A stretch of 41,018 nt of DNA from Staphylococcus simulans (GTDB lineage: Bacteria; Bacillota; Bacilli; Staphylococcales; Staphylococcaceae). Shown one piece after another: positions 40,528 through 41,018 of the stretch (the stretch's first letter is position 1; every line of letters begins with the position of its first letter). A model generated the notes under the pieces. That model made no database searches, had not been told where the DNA came from, and saw nothing but the letters and a program-made list of their open reading frames with translations. The DNA is taken from assembly GCF_002902285.1 (NCBI RefSeq), contig NZ_PPRU01000036.1, forward strand, positions 1 to 41,018, read 5' to 3'. The position numbers and the translations under genes are program-made.

Positions 40528-40588
40528 AGTGCAGAAGTGTCATAATACTAGAGGTTCAACCTCTTATTATGCCCTTCTGCACTTTTTT
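40528..40588 (+). terminator. Intrinsic terminator of ybaB-recR
   Basis: AGTGCAGAAG (40528-40537) pairs with CTTCTGCACT (40574-40583), with a long inner stem (CATAATA/TATTATG and AGAGG/CCTCT) and a T run. Confidence 0.92.
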
Positions 40589-40763
40589 AAAACTTTTTCA
40601 GAAAAAAATAAAGTTTGGTTTTTGTGAGGAATGTTAAGAGATTGTGAAGGGTTATAGAAATGTAAGGGGATATTTAACGAACGTTACAGGTTTCATCAGA
40701 ATAAAGGTACGGAAAATAGCGTCATCGAGTAGTTTAAGAGCGAAAAAAGATGGGTTTTAAGGG

Positions 40764-40792
40764 TTGCAAAAAAACGCAGAAGCTAGTATAGT
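40764..40792 (+). promoter_or_regulatory. rRNA operon promoter P1
   Basis: TTGCAA (40764-40769) and TATAGT (40787-40792) are 17 nt apart. It is the upstream one of two tandem promoters. Between the recR terminator and here (40589-40763) I see no gene. Confidence 0.65.
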
Positions 40793-40872
40793 TAATACCT
40801 GTTGAACGAACGAAACAAATAACTTCAACAATCACATAGAAAAAAACTTCTCAAAAAACTTTTAAAAAAGTG

Positions 40873-40901
40873 TTGACTTTAAAGTTTTAAGAGAGTATAA
40901 T
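40873..40901 (+). promoter_or_regulatory. rRNA operon promoter P2
   Basis: TTGACT (40873-40878) and TATAAT (40896-40901) are 17 nt apart, nearly consensus. It lies 117 nt before the window end, ahead of the pre-16S leader. Confidence 0.8.
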
Positions 40902-40907
40902 TGATTC

Positions 40908-41018
40908 TTGTGAGTCGGAAAAATAAACCGAATGAACATTGAAAACTGAATGACAATATGTCAACGTTAATTCCAAATTAACAAACGTCTTAAGGACGTT
41001 TTAAAACAATTAGTTTTT
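40908..41018 (+). other. Pre-16S rRNA leader (16S gene begins beyond the window)
   Basis: After P2 the sequence contains the boxA-like TTGAAAACTGAA (40939-40950), typical of staphylococcal rRNA leaders, and a small hairpin AAACGTC/GACGTTT (40983-41001). The 16S start itself (TTTGATCCTGGCTCAG) is not inside the window. The position after recR matches staphylococcal genomes. Confidence 0.7.

Overview
The window is a low-GC Firmicute chromosome segment and almost certainly comes from a coagulase-negative Staphylococcus. The gene order sle1 / YibE-YibF pair / gltC-gltB-gltD / tRNA-Ser / treP-treA-treR / SRP RNA / dnaX-ybaB-recR / rRNA operon promoter is the one I know from staphylococcal genomes. 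Several proteins (the Sle1-like LysM-CHAP protein, the LPXTG nucleotidase, the IcaR-like regulator) are staphylococcal in style. The species cannot be fixed from sequence alone; the S. carnosus/S. simulans group is a guess.

Layout. 1-1820: a PadR / HAAS-domain / DUF4097 operon. 1930-4410: an orphan membrane-anchored protein, then an mhqE-mhqD-like pair for quinone or electrophile detoxification. 4430-9440: a LysE-type exporter, a methyltransferase-like membrane protein behind a structured leader, a carboxylesterase, an IcaR-like TetR regulator and a neurotransmitter:sodium symporter family transporter. 9488-10372: a CPBP membrane protease gene broken by one in-frame stop. 10500-12780: mccA-mccB-like transsulfuration genes. 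12790-14370: a MerB-like protein with a near-perfect Zur box, divergent from an arylamine N-acetyltransferase. 14368-18460: an LPXTG-anchored 5'-nucleotidase and a Sle1-like amidase. 18460-21850: a HesB-like protein, two small conserved proteins and the YibE/F pair. 22050-29110: the glutamate synthase locus with its LysR regulator. 29158-29370: tRNA-Ser(UGA). 29476-33940: a VOC protein and the trehalose operon. 34028-34304: SRP RNA. 34392-36608: a divergent LysR/MFS pair. 37067-40590: GNAT, dnaX, ybaB and recR. The right edge holds tandem promoters and the leader of an rRNA operon whose 16S gene starts beyond the window.

The clearest working units are these. The trehalose operon has a cre site over its -35 and a 16-bp TreR palindrome between -35 and -10. 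GltB and GltD form NADPH-dependent glutamate synthase under divergent GltC. MccA and MccB convert homocysteine and serine-derived substrates toward cysteine. The DnaX-YbaB-RecR cluster handles replication and repair.

Most interesting: (i) a MerB homologue that keeps all the active-site Cys/Asp positions, has no mer operon nearby and sits under a Zur operator; (ii) a roughly 220-nt structured leader ending in a terminator immediately ahead of the ICMT-like gene; (iii) a T54-to-G change in the T-loop of tRNA-Ser(UGA); (iv) the CPBP gene split by a single TGA. No insertion sequences, prophage genes or CRISPR arrays were seen.
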